This document shows, in pieces, positions 26,600 to 34,442 of a DNA stretch of 64,000 nucleotides. Within the stretch, counting starts at the first letter, position 1, and each line of letters starts with the position of its first letter. Below the pieces are notes generated by a model. That model did no database searches. It saw only the letters and a list, made by a program, of their open reading frames with translations, and was not told where the DNA came from. The stretch is from Streptococcus intermedius SK54 = ATCC 27335 (GTDB lineage Bacteria; Bacillota; Bacilli; Lactobacillales; Streptococcaceae), in contig NZ_ATFK01000006.1 of NCBI RefSeq assembly GCF_000413475.1, positions 62,001 to 126,000 of the forward strand, in the 5' to 3' direction. Position numbers and translations under genes: made by a program.

Positions 26600-26692
26600 A
26601 TGACAAAATTTATCAATAATATCAATAAAAAAGAAATTGTACAATCTGACCAAAATATTAACATTACTATTGGATGCCCAATCATTTCATAA
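26600..26692 (+). CDS. Candidate lanthipeptide precursor peptide
   Basis: 30-residue peptide: a leader-like start MTKFINNINKKEIVQ and a C-terminal segment INITIGCPIIS with one cysteine. The T-I-G-C spacing allows one (methyl)lanthionine ring, and Ser16 and Ser30 are further dehydratable residues. AAGGAAG precedes the ATG. It lies between an operator-controlled promoter and an attenuator upstream of a LanKC-like synthetase, where precursor genes normally lie. The leader lacks a clear class III LLDLQ-type motif. The assignment is by context. Confidence 0.6.
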   Translation: MTKFINNINKKEIVQSDQNINITIGCPIIS

Positions 26693-26735
26693 GGAAAAAT
26701 GTTAACATCATTTTTGGATACTCATTGTTTAATAC

Positions 26736-26764
26736 AATAGAGCTTTGTATAAGCTCTATTTTTT
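26736..26764 (+). terminator. Attenuator between precursor and LanKC gene
   Basis: Perfect stem AATAGAGCTT (26736-26745) / AAGCTCTATT (26751-26760) with a T6 run. A partial terminator here would give an excess of precursor over modifying enzyme. Confidence 0.82.
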
Positions 26765-26827
26765 GAATTAGGAGAACATAAACATATGTCAAGTATTTTT
26801 AAATATAGAATAAGAGAGAGTTAGTTA

Positions 26828-28741
26828 TTGCCAACATTTGGTTATAAAATCCATATCTCTGCAACGCCTTATAATTTTAATGAAATCCTCAATATTGTGA
26901 TACCTTATCTTGAAAATAATAAGCTTTCTTACAAGTACATCTATGAAAAAGATGATATTTTGCAAAATTTTTCGATTAAAACAAGTATGTCGTCATCAGG
27001 AAAACTTATTACAATATATCCAAAAGACCAATTAAGTTTTCAAAAAATTCTTTCTGAATTGTATGACCGTATTCCAAAAACAACAGATGGGATATATGTA
27101 ATGAGCGATCGTTCATACAGAGATTCTAATAATATTTTTTACCGATATGGCTTCTTTAAAGAGGATATAAATTATATTAAGGACGGTAAACTTACTTTGA
27201 ATAGTCCAAACGGAGAAATATGGCAAGATTATCCTAAAAATTATTTTGATTTACCAAGTTGGATAGAGGATATACAAGAAAGTGACTTATCTGAAGAATC
27301 ATATTTGTCCGAACATTATATCATAAATGAAGTTCTTAAAACATCAAGCGGCGGGAATGTCTACAAAGGAATTTCGAAAAGGAATAATTTGGAGATTGTA
27401 ATGAAAGAGGCTAGACCAAATATACTTTTTTATGAAAATATCGAAAAACAACAGCTTCGTGAAAATGAATTTCAACTTTCAAGCAATATAAAAGCATATA
27501 TTCCAAAGGCTATAGAAAGTGTGAATGAATGGATAAACCACTATTATATTTATGAATATATAGATGGAAAGACATTTTCAGATTATAGTAGTAACTATAC
27601 TTTATATGGATACGAATTAAATAAGTGGGTAGAAAATACTAATAAATTTAAAAAATTGTTAGAAGCATTTTTTAAAACTTTAAAATTAATTTCCCATTTT
27701 CATAAAAATGATTTAATTTTAAATGATATTCATCCAGATAACTTTAAAATTGATAAAAATGGAAATATATATTTTGTAGATTTAGAGCATTCTTATAAAT
27801 ATGGTAAAAAACCAATTACAGGAATTTTTAGTAATATAAGTTTAAAGGAATGGAATTCTCTAGATGGGAAAGTTTCAGATTGTCATAAAGTGGGTAATAT
27901 GATTTTATTCCTCGTTGGGAGATTACACATAAAAAGGCAGATAAAAGAAGAAGTTGAGATTTTAAAACAATTTCTATATTTTTATGGGATAGACTCTAAT
28001 ATAGATATTCTTATTAGATATTTATTTAGTAAAAATCCAGATATAAATACAGCAATGAAAATAATGTCAACTATTTATGCCAAATCAATTCAGGAACGAA
28101 CAATATTAATTAATCCAACTATACATAATTGCAAGTATGATATTTTAAAATCTCCATATTTAAGCATTGAAGAATTAGTTTACAAGCATAATAAAAAATA
28201 TGAAAAGTATATTCATAATCTAGATAATTTAGAAGTAATCAAACATTTTATAAATAATGAAAGTGATTTTGGTCTATACGGATTATCCGGAGTTTTGATA
28301 CTTTTAGATAATTTATCAGTAGATAAAGACATTATTAACTATGGAATTGCTGAAATTCTATCTAAATCTCTTAAAACTAATTTTGGTCGGATGGTAAAGG
28401 TCTCTGATAAAACTGCGTCTCCATATTTAAAAAATGGATCAGCTGGCTTTATAAAAGCATTATGTAAAATTGATGCGCTAGAGTTTCGTCCTCTAATAGA
28501 AGAATTTGCTGAAGGGTTATTAGTTAATTTTGCTCAGCGTCCGACCTATTGGGATGGTATGTTGGGAATTGCTGATACTTTATTAGATGTGTACGAACTA
28601 ACAAAGTGTAAAAAATATCTGGAATATTCGAATGTTTTAATCATTTCATCAAGCTTTTATTTGAATACAAGTAGAATAGAAAATTCAGAATTTTTAACCA
28701 TTTATAATCGTATCCAATCAATTAAGGAAGGGAGAAGATGA
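26828..28741 (+). CDS. LanKC-like class III/IV lanthipeptide synthetase, 5' end broken by an amber codon
   Basis: Bifunctional-type enzyme that would dehydrate Ser/Thr and cyclise a lanthipeptide. The lyase domain (about residues 1-160) opens FGYKIHISATPYNF and contains MSDRSYRDSNNIFYRYGFF, the LanKC lyase signature. The kinase domain (about 170-430) has TSSGGNVYKG, the lysine in IVMKEARP, the catalytic loop NDIHPDN and VDLE. A short cyclase-like part (about 470-637) has GLYGLSG and KNGSAGF but no zinc ligands, and is about half usual size. The apparent original start is ATG 26786 behind AGGAG; its in-frame codon 13 is TAG (26822-26824). Only a TTG at 26828 restores the frame, so function is doubtful unless re-initiation occurs. 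It overlaps the MFS gene. Confidence 0.75.
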   Translation: MPTFGYKIHISATPYNFNEILNIVIPYLENNKLSYKYIYEKDDILQNFSIKTSMSSSGKLITIYPKDQLSFQKILSELYDRIPKTTDGIYVMSDRSYRDSNNIFYRYGFFKEDINYIKDGKLTLNSPNGEIWQDYPKNYFDLPSWIEDIQESDLSEESYLSEHYIINEVLKTSSGGNVYKGISKRNNLEIVMKEARPNILFYENIEKQQLRENEFQLSSNIKAYIPKAIESVNEWINHYYIYEYIDGKTFSDYSSNYTLYGYELNKWVENTNKFKKLLEAFFKTLKLISHFHKNDLILNDIHPDNFKIDKNGNIYFVDLEHSYKYGKKPITGIFSNISLKEWNSLDGKVSDCHKVGNMILFLVGRLHIKRQIKEEVEILKQFLYFYGIDSNIDILIRYLFSKNPDINTAMKIMSTIYAKSIQERTILINPTIHNCKYDILKSPYLSIEELVYKHNKKYEKYIHNLDNLEVIKHFINNESDFGLYGLSGVLILLDNLSVDKDIINYGIAEILSKSLKTNFGRMVKVSDKTASPYLKNGSAGFIKALCKIDALEFRPLIEEFAEGLLVNFAQRPTYWDGMLGIADTLLDVYELTKCKKYLEYSNVLIISSSFYLNTSRIENSEFLTIYNRIQSIKEGRR

Positions 28742-29982
28742 TGAAATTATTTTTGAAAAATCATCTATATGGTGTGTTAACATTATCACGCCTTCTAAAT
28801 TCAATGGGTTCATATCTCTATAACATTGTATTCGTAGTTTATGCTGCTACCGTATTCCATTCGAAGTTAGTTGTGGGGATTGCAAATATAACAATGGTTA
28901 TTCCTACAATATTTACGGTATTTGTAGGAATAAGAGCTGATAAAACTAGAAAAAAAGGAAACTGGCTAATTTATATAGGTATTATCCAAGCTGTGCTTTT
29001 TACGTTTGCATCATTAATTATTCATGAATCTACTTTACTTGTATTTTCATTAGTCTGTTTAATCAATGTAATTAGTGATACGTTGAGTGATTTTGCAAAT
29101 GGCCTACGAATGCCAATTATCCAAAATAACGTTTCACAAGAGGATTTAGTTGAAGCTTATTCATTTACACAGTTTATTTCATACATTTGCAGTCTATCAG
29201 GACAAGCTATAGGTATATGGCTTTTAACTATATCGCATAATAACTTTGCATTCGTCGCCTTTATTAATGGAATTTCATTCTTCCTATCTTCTTTTGTTTT
29301 AATTACGATTAAAGATAAGATGACTTATAAAATTATTGATGAGGATAATAATCATGAAAAATTATCCCTGAAGAAACAAATTATAAAAATGTTTAATAAT
29401 GTCAAAATGATATTTAACGATACCAACTCAGGAAATTTTATAAATTTATTAATTTCAATTCTTCTTCTAAACTCTTTAGGAGGGTCAATTACCGCCGTAT
29501 ACAATATTTTTTTACTAGAACACAATTTATTGAGTTTTACCTATAGCCAATCATTGCTTGTTGTTGAAGTAATTTTAGTGGGGGGAATATTGTTGGGAAG
29601 CCTAACACCAAATGATTATTTTTCTAGACTATCGATTGGGAAATTGGTAAGGATTAATTCCGTCATTTTTCTACTTGTAGCAATTTCAAATTTGTTCAGT
29701 CCTACCCCTTTAATTGGAATTTTAATACTTGCATTCGCGACGTATTTATCAGGAAAAGTCAATCCAAAAATTAATTCACTTTTATTAACAAATTTGCCAT
29801 CTAATATTTTGGCTCAAACGAGTAATTTTCTCTCTTTATTGTTTACACTCTCTATTCCTTTAGGAGCTGCCATATTTAGTTTAACATCTTCTTGGAACAC
29901 GAATATAACTTGGATTATATTTTTACTAATTGCTTTTTTAACGATTGTATTGTCTTCAGAGAATTTTTTCAAGAAGGAATAG
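28738..29982 (+). CDS. MFS transporter, probable peptide exporter of the LanKC cluster
   Basis: 414 residues with twelve predicted membrane segments (MefA/enterobactin-exporter-like MFS_3 type: LLNSMGSYLYNIVFVVYAA, then GIRADKTRKKG at the 2-3 loop). Its start ATGATG overlaps the LanKC stop (28739-28741), so the two are translationally coupled. An exporter or self-protection pump for the modified peptide is the natural role. The reading frame is intact. High A+T, like the rest of the island. Confidence 0.8.
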   Translation: MMKLFLKNHLYGVLTLSRLLNSMGSYLYNIVFVVYAATVFHSKLVVGIANITMVIPTIFTVFVGIRADKTRKKGNWLIYIGIIQAVLFTFASLIIHESTLLVFSLVCLINVISDTLSDFANGLRMPIIQNNVSQEDLVEAYSFTQFISYICSLSGQAIGIWLLTISHNNFAFVAFINGISFFLSSFVLITIKDKMTYKIIDEDNNHEKLSLKKQIIKMFNNVKMIFNDTNSGNFINLLISILLLNSLGGSITAVYNIFLLEHNLLSFTYSQSLLVVEVILVGGILLGSLTPNDYFSRLSIGKLVRINSVIFLLVAISNLFSPTPLIGILILAFATYLSGKVNPKINSLLLTNLPSNILAQTSNFLSLLFTLSIPLGAAIFSLTSSWNTNITWIIFLLIAFLTIVLSSENFFKKE

Positions 29983-30161
29983 ATACCTATAACTCATATC
30001 CAACATTAATTTTTAGATAAATAAAAAGGTAGTTTTACTTACGTCTTCCGTTTTGAGAGTGCTAACAGAAATAAACTACACAAAGACCAATACTGTTAGT
30101 GCTATTATTGCTTTGCTAAGATGACTTAATCAGTTGAAATTCAGTTAATTTGCTAAAATAA

Positions 30162-30198
30162 AAAAGCCTTTGAAACATTGATTCCATAGGCTTTTCTT
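30162..30198 (-). terminator. Terminator next to the left attachment site (ancestral rpmG terminator)
   Basis: AAAAGCCT (30162-30169) / AGGCTTTT (30188-30195), with a T6 run on the minus strand. It lies 13 bp beyond the attachment core. Before the element inserted, it would have stood just after rpmG. Confidence 0.65.
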
Positions 30199-30206
30199 TA
30201 TCTCAA

Positions 30207-30223
30207 TTATTTAACCTCTGTAA
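30207..30223. other. Left attachment site (att) of the rpmG-integrated element
   Basis: TTATTTAACCTCTGTAA repeats the rpmG 3' end at 38452-38468 (TTACTTAACCTCTGTAA), with a 13-bp exact core TTAACCTCTGTAA (30211-30223). On the minus strand it still spells the last rpmG codons (EVK, stop). It is flanked by perfect 11-bp inverted arms AATTATTTAAC (30205-30215) / GTTAAATAATT (30226-30236), typical core-type sites of a tyrosine recombinase. The 29983-30318 gap holds otherwise only the terminator and arm repeats. Confidence 0.85.
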
Positions 30224-30297
30224 GAGTTAAATAATTTCTATTTTAGCTGTTAGAAACGTTGGTACATCAATGTTTTTAGAATGCTACATAATAAAAG

Positions 30298-30316
30298 GTA
30301 GAGTGAATGGTAGAGT
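30298..30316 (+). repeat. Integrase arm-type direct repeats, left end
   Basis: GGTAGAGT at 30298-30305 and 30309-30316. The same pair occurs at the right end (38338-38345, 38350-38357), a position fitting integrase arm-binding sites. Confidence 0.6.
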
Positions 30317-30318
30317 AG

Positions 30319-31584
30319 TTATTGCGTTAGTTCAGCAATCTTTTCAAGATAAATCCCCACAGCTTCTAACTTTCGTTGTGGTGCTAATTCAGCGTAAGTA
30401 TCCATTGTAGTTGAAATGGATTTATGTCCCATTCTGACTTGGAGTTCTTTCCAATTTGTTCCAGCATTAAGTAGCATTGAAGCATGAGTATGTCGGAATA
30501 AATGGAAACCATAGTTTGGTAATCCAAGACCTACTAACCTTTTCTTAAGAGTTGTTCTCTCGTTTCTATCACACATATAGTTCCCATAGATTGTAGGGAA
30601 AATCAGTTTTGTTCTATGTCTGTTGTGCAATTCGAGATACTTGTTCATTTCATTGTGGAAATCTATGAGTTTTTCTATTATGGGGAGAGGGACAGGAACA
30701 GAGCGATTTCCTGCATCAGTTTTTGGTGTAGCTTTACAGATAACTTCCCCTTTTGTCCCATCTTTTTTATTTGCAGTTTTCCACATCAATGTTTTACTGA
30801 CGTTAATAGAAGAATTTTCAAAATCTAGGTCATCAATCGTTAATGCAAGTAGTTCATTTATTCGCAAAGCGGAGGCTAATAAAGTATTACAAATTAACTT
30901 AAATCTACGATTGGCTCTAGTGTTATCTAAACTTTCAAGATAATTAAGCCATACTACAAGACTATCATCATGTAATACCATGATGCGTTGCTTATTTGAT
31001 TTTGGCTTAGGTGGTATCTTGACAGAGACAACAGGATTAGTAATTAGTCCATAGTTTGTAATTCCATAGTCAAAAATATCTTTCAACTTATGGATAACAG
31101 CACCAAAATCTTTAGCACTACCTTTATCAGCACGCTTTACACCAGATTCAATGGACTCTTTTGATTTCTTTGCCAAATCATTTAACCAAAGCTGGATATC
31201 CGCAGATTCAATTTTATCTGGTTTGTAATCTCCAAATTTAGGGATAATATAATCATCAAGATAACCTCTTACTCTGTTCAGTGTATTATGCGAGTTAAGC
31301 CAGGTCTTGTATGATTTAAACCATTCTTCAGCTAAATCTTCAAGTGTATCAATGATGATAACTTTTTCTCGTGTTGAGCCATTTTTTTCAAATTCTAGTC
31401 GAGCTTGAATGATTGCTCTATCTAACTGTTTTAGTGTCTTGGCTGTAATGGTAGTAGTAACTTGTTTACCAGTTTTTACATCTTTTCCTAGAAATGCACC
31501 TTTTAAGGTGTATGATATGGACTTATCTTTTTTGATTTTTTTAATTATCTTTTTTCCGTTATGGATAATGAATTCTATTTTCAT
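30319..31584 (-). CDS. int: Tyrosine recombinase/integrase of the mobile element
   Basis: 421-residue Tn916-type site-specific recombinase. An N-terminal AP2-like arm-binding domain (SYTLKGAFLGKDVKTGKQ) and an SAM-like core-binding domain precede the catalytic domain. Catalytic residues are visible: Arg in LASALRINELLAL, HLFRHTHASMLLNAG (His-x-x-Arg) and the tyrosine in STTMDTYAEL. It lies beside the left attachment site and would catalyse integration into, and with the excisionase excision from, the rpmG 3' end. Confidence 0.95.
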   Translation of the reverse strand: MKIEFIIHNGKKIIKKIKKDKSISYTLKGAFLGKDVKTGKQVTTTITAKTLKQLDRAIIQARLEFEKNGSTREKVIIIDTLEDLAEEWFKSYKTWLNSHNTLNRVRGYLDDYIIPKFGDYKPDKIESADIQLWLNDLAKKSKESIESGVKRADKGSAKDFGAVIHKLKDIFDYGITNYGLITNPVVSVKIPPKPKSNKQRIMVLHDDSLVVWLNYLESLDNTRANRRFKLICNTLLASALRINELLALTIDDLDFENSSINVSKTLMWKTANKKDGTKGEVICKATPKTDAGNRSVPVPLPIIEKLIDFHNEMNKYLELHNRHRTKLIFPTIYGNYMCDRNERTTLKKRLVGLGLPNYGFHLFRHTHASMLLNAGTNWKELQVRMGHKSISTTMDTYAELAPQRKLEAVGIYLEKIAELTQ

Positions 31585-31673
31585 AGTTGCCTTTCTTCAT
31601 GAATATTGAAGTAGGCTAAAATAGTTACCACTCTTTCTTTTAGATAAAACTATTTTAGCACAATTTTTCAAAA

Positions 31674-31937
31674 TTAGGGTTGCAAGAAGTCAATAATATC
31701 ATCTAATAGATAGAAGACAGTTCTTGTTCCCTCGATAGGAGGTTCTAACCTTTTTAGTCCTTTTTGTTCCCAAGTTTTTAGTGTGTTTGGAGAGATGTTT
31801 AGCTGTTTTAACAATTCTCGCTGTTGTATTATCTTTAGTTGTATTATCTTTAGTTGTATGTTCTGTTCTTTGATTTGAATGAGTTTGATAAGTGTTTGCA
31901 ATGATTGTTCAATTTGTTCTAATTTTTCGTTATTCAT
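31674..31937 (-). CDS. Excisionase-like MerR-type helix-turn-helix protein
   Basis: 87 residues. An N-terminal coiled-coil (EKLEQIEQSLQTLIKLI) leads to a MerR/excisionase-like DNA-binding domain (QLNISPNTLKTWEQKGLKRLEPP, then FYLLDDIIDFL). It lies between integrase and rep, with its start overlapping the rep end by 8 bp. It probably directs excision. The coiled-coil contains a 15-bp tandem duplication (LKIIQ twice, 31824-31853). Confidence 0.8.
   Translation of the reverse strand: MNNEKLEQIEQSLQTLIKLIQIKEQNIQLKIIQLKIIQQRELLKQLNISPNTLKTWEQKGLKRLEPPIEGTRTVFYLLDDIIDFLQP
31824..31853. repeat. 15-bp tandem duplication in the excisionase gene
   Basis: TTGTATTATCTTTAG occurs twice in tandem (31824-31838, 31839-31853), followed by a partial third unit TTGTAT. 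It keeps the frame and adds the pentapeptide LKIIQ. Confidence 0.85.
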
Positions 31938-32535
31938 TATTCTCTTTCTCCTCTGTGTTTGAATTATGGAGTCGATTAGGATTGTATCGTCGTGAATCTA
32001 GGTACTTGGCGAAGAAATATGTACGTTCAATGATAAGTCCTAATAAATTGGTATTGTTTGCTCGGGCATACCAGACCAATTCTTCAAATTCGGTAAAGTC
32101 GTTCTCTTCGATAATATCGACTACTTCATGTATAAAATCCGAGGAGTTCATCTCCATCAAGAATTTTTCCAAATTAAATCCACAACCGACTTCAATATCC
32201 TCAATGTTGTAGGGGGTCTTATCTGGATTTTCCGCATGGGTAAAGTAGTCAAATAAACCAGTGGGAGACATAACTACCTCCACATGTGCTGGACCGTTCA
32301 GTTTGTCACTGATGATATTTGATACTTGAGAATAGCTTTTCAGTGAATCAAAGAAGAAAGCACCGTGTTTGTGCGACTTTTTGAACTCTCCTGTTTGTTT
32401 ATTAACATCTTTATCATGCCAAGGACTAAGAATAAAGGGGATATGAAGTTCCTCTAAGATAGTCAAGTAGTCCTCTGGTGCACTTTCCTCGTAGAAGAGA
32501 AACGTCCATTTGGTTGAGCGTTGTTCTTTTGCCAT
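31930..32535 (-). CDS. Rep_2 family rolling-circle replication initiator / relaxase-like protein
   Basis: 201 residues related to pMV158-type RepB. The N-terminal WTFLFYEESAPEDY, LHIPFILSPWHDKD and the HUH-like KSHKHGAFFF, with a later catalytic tyrosine candidate in LFDYFTHAENPDKTPY, match the Rep_2 endonuclease fold. Its target is visible upstream: a hairpin exposing the pMV158 nick sequence on the coding strand (32651-32660). In integrative elements such proteins support replication after excision and may also act as relaxase. The promoter is at 32566-32596. Confidence 0.88.
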   Translation of the reverse strand: MAKEQRSTKWTFLFYEESAPEDYLTILEELHIPFILSPWHDKDVNKQTGEFKKSHKHGAFFFDSLKSYSQVSNIISDKLNGPAHVEVVMSPTGLFDYFTHAENPDKTPYNIEDIEVGCGFNLEKFLMEMNSSDFIHEVVDIIEENDFTEFEELVWYARANNTNLLGLIIERTYFFAKYLDSRRYNPNRLHNSNTEEKENNE

Positions 32536-32565
32536 AGGCAGTTACCTCATTTCTTTTGGGCTCTA

Positions 32566-32596
32566 TTACTAAGGAGAAATGGCAGGTCAGATGCAA
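32566..32596 (-). promoter_or_regulatory. Promoter of rep (shared type A)
   Basis: Minus strand TTGCAT (32591-32596), 19 bp, TAGTAA (32566-32571). The surrounding sequence closely resembles the promoter at 34865-34895, with the same boxes and spacing. Confidence 0.55.
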
Positions 32597-32638
32597 AGTT
32601 TTTTGAAAAAATTGAATTTTTTATGATTATTGATTATT

Positions 32639-32672
32639 GACCTATTGGGGGTCGTAGTAACCCCAATAGGTC
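32639..32672 (-). other. Double-strand origin / nick-site hairpin
   Basis: Perfect 12-bp stem GACCTATTGGGG (32639-32650) / CCCCAATAGGTC (32661-32672) with a 10-base loop reading TTACTACGAC on the minus strand. Known: pMV158-family RepB nicks TACTACG/AC in such a loop. The site lies 100 bp upstream of the Rep_2 gene on its coding strand. TCAATAA-type direct repeats adjoin it. Confidence 0.85.
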
Positions 32673-32694
32673 ATGATAGATAAGAATATAAAAA

Positions 32695-32733
32695 GGGGCT
32701 GTCTGGCTTTTGCTTAACGCAAGCCACAGCCCC
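32695..32733 (-). terminator. Terminator of the transfer-gene transcript
   Basis: GGGGCTGT / ACAGCCCC with an inner GGCTT / AAGCC stem and a minus-strand T5 tail, seven bases after the stop of the membrane protein gene. It isolates the origin and rep from upstream transcription. Confidence 0.85.
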
Positions 32734-32739
32734 AAGGTA

Positions 32740-33345
32740 TTAACGTTTTTGTCCAGTGAACCACAATTGGTTACGAACTCGAATAGGAGAGGAGAAATAA
32801 TAGTCTGCGTGTTGGCTGACGATTTCTTCTTTTAATTGTGCTTCCATCTCTTTTAGGATTTTTTGCCCCTGTTGGTCTCTAGGGACTTTTAGAAAAATAG
32901 TGATGGTATCTTTTCGTATATCTACAATACACTTGCGAACAGCTCGGTTAAATCCGTTATGGATTGGATTGATAGTGGTAACGGTCTGATGTTCAAGGTT
33001 GCTTATCTTCTGTACTCGTTCACGCTGAAACAGGAAGTGTCGCAACATGAAAGTACGATAGACAGATTGACAGTAATTCCAAAAACTATCTGTTTTCAAT
33101 CGTTGTATCATCTCTATCCCAGCCAATAATAAGGCAAGTAGTAGAGAAACAAGAGCAAATCTATGACAAACGGAACTAATGAAATCCGTAGTACTTTTGA
33201 CCGTATCTAGATTGAAAAATGTGATGTTGGTTAATTGAACAGAAAGAAAATTGAATAAGCAGCCAAATGCAGAACAGATAGGAGCAAATAGAAGTAAGTA
33301 TAGTATGAGATTGAAACTTCTCATAAAGTATGTTTTAGTGGTCAT
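32740..33345 (-). CDS. Membrane protein of the integrative element
   Basis: 201 residues. Two membrane segments (about 9-33 and 62-82) are followed by a cytosolic domain (TVTTINPIHNGFNRAVRK, then TITIFLKVPRDQQG). Its start overlaps the FtsK-like gene end by 4 bp, so the two proteins are made together and may form a complex at the membrane. It matches no named family I can recall; similar proteins accompany TcpA-type ATPases in streptococcal integrative elements. Confidence 0.65.
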   Translation of the reverse strand: MTTKTYFMRSFNLILYLLLFAPICSAFGCLFNFLSVQLTNITFFNLDTVKSTTDFISSVCHRFALVSLLLALLLAGIEMIQRLKTDSFWNYCQSVYRTFMLRHFLFQRERVQKISNLEHQTVTTINPIHNGFNRAVRKCIVDIRKDTITIFLKVPRDQQGQKILKEMEAQLKEEIVSQHADYYFSSPIRVRNQLWFTGQKR

Positions 33346-34442
33346 AAAATACCTCGCTTAGTGTAGTAGGTTGGACAGAGTAGGGGCAGAATTTGGTAGG
33401 GGTGTTCATTGTCGATAACTTGAATGATGCCTGTTCCATGTCCTGTTGGAATGACAATACCCTCTGGGTCTAGGTCTGGAAATAAGAATTGAGTGGTTTT
33501 ATGATTGATATTTCCAATTTGTATCAATACGTTTAGCTGTTCCCTCACTGAAATGGGGATAGTGTTATGGTCAAAACGCTGGCTTACTAAAAAGAGATGG
33601 ATTTTGGTAGCACGTCCCAACAAGGCAATTTGTGAGAGTAAAGAGAAAAAGGCTTCTTTGATGTTCTTATTGACTCCCTCTGATAGGGCTAGGACTTCAT
33701 CAATGACAATGGTTAGATGAGTAAATTGATGGTTGGGGTTATCATATAAGATAGCTTGTCGTTTCTGAATGAGGGTTGCACATTGGCTTAATTGTTCATT
33801 GACTTGTGAAACGAAATCAGATTTTGAACGGTTTTCGACAGGGTGGATAACTGCAATTTGATTTTCCCTTGCCCATCGGCTTGGTGTATCGAATTTTGGG
33901 TCAATTATAATTAAGTCAGACATATGTTTCAGAACACTCAAAAAGTACGTTAAAGCATAGCTTTTCCCAGAGCCTGAATTTCCAGCAATAGCCCAGTGAT
34001 TTATCTTTTCAAGGTTTAGTTCAAAGTGCTTCATAATGGGAATTTTTCCTTGTGGTAGGCTAGCTGAAAATTTATCCAAATCAGGAATAGTTAAACGTTC
34101 TGAAATTCCCTTTTTCCAAGGGAAAAACAATCCACGTTGAATGTGTAAGTCATCTGTTTTGAGTGGAACAAAATAGGTTGCATTTTGTTTCAAGAGAGTA
34201 AATTGAGGGTAGAGAGAAGCGTTAGCAATCAGAAAAATTTTCTTGTACAAGTCATCATCAAGAATATAAGCACAAGGCAGGCGAGGGACAAAGACAAAGC
34301 CGTCTTCTTGAATAATGACGTTAAAAGAATTAGTATAGCTGGTTTCCCCCTGCATTAAAGCCCCCAGAGCCATGTTTAGGCTCTGGAGCAGGTAAGATTG
34401 CAGGAAAGATTGGTTCAGCGCATCACGAGATTGTGAGGTCAT
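33342..34442 (-). CDS. FtsK/SpoIIIE-domain DNA translocase (TcpA-like coupling protein)
   Basis: 366 residues. Walker A is GNSGSGKS (in HWAIAGNSGSGKSYALTYFL, about residue 157), Walker B is LTIVIDEVLAL and the sensor region is LFLVSQRFD. No membrane segment is visible, so anchoring may come from the membrane protein encoded next. In integrative mobilizable elements this ATPase couples the nicked DNA to a conjugation pore supplied by a helper. It overlaps both neighbours by 1-4 bp. Confidence 0.88.
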   Translation of the reverse strand: MTSQSRDALNQSFLQSYLLQSLNMALGALMQGETSYTNSFNVIIQEDGFVFVPRLPCAYILDDDLYKKIFLIANASLYPQFTLLKQNATYFVPLKTDDLHIQRGLFFPWKKGISERLTIPDLDKFSASLPQGKIPIMKHFELNLEKINHWAIAGNSGSGKSYALTYFLSVLKHMSDLIIIDPKFDTPSRWARENQIAVIHPVENRSKSDFVSQVNEQLSQCATLIQKRQAILYDNPNHQFTHLTIVIDEVLALSEGVNKNIKEAFFSLLSQIALLGRATKIHLFLVSQRFDHNTIPISVREQLNVLIQIGNINHKTTQFLFPDLDPEGIVIPTGHGTGIIQVIDNEHPYQILPLLCPTYYTKRGIL

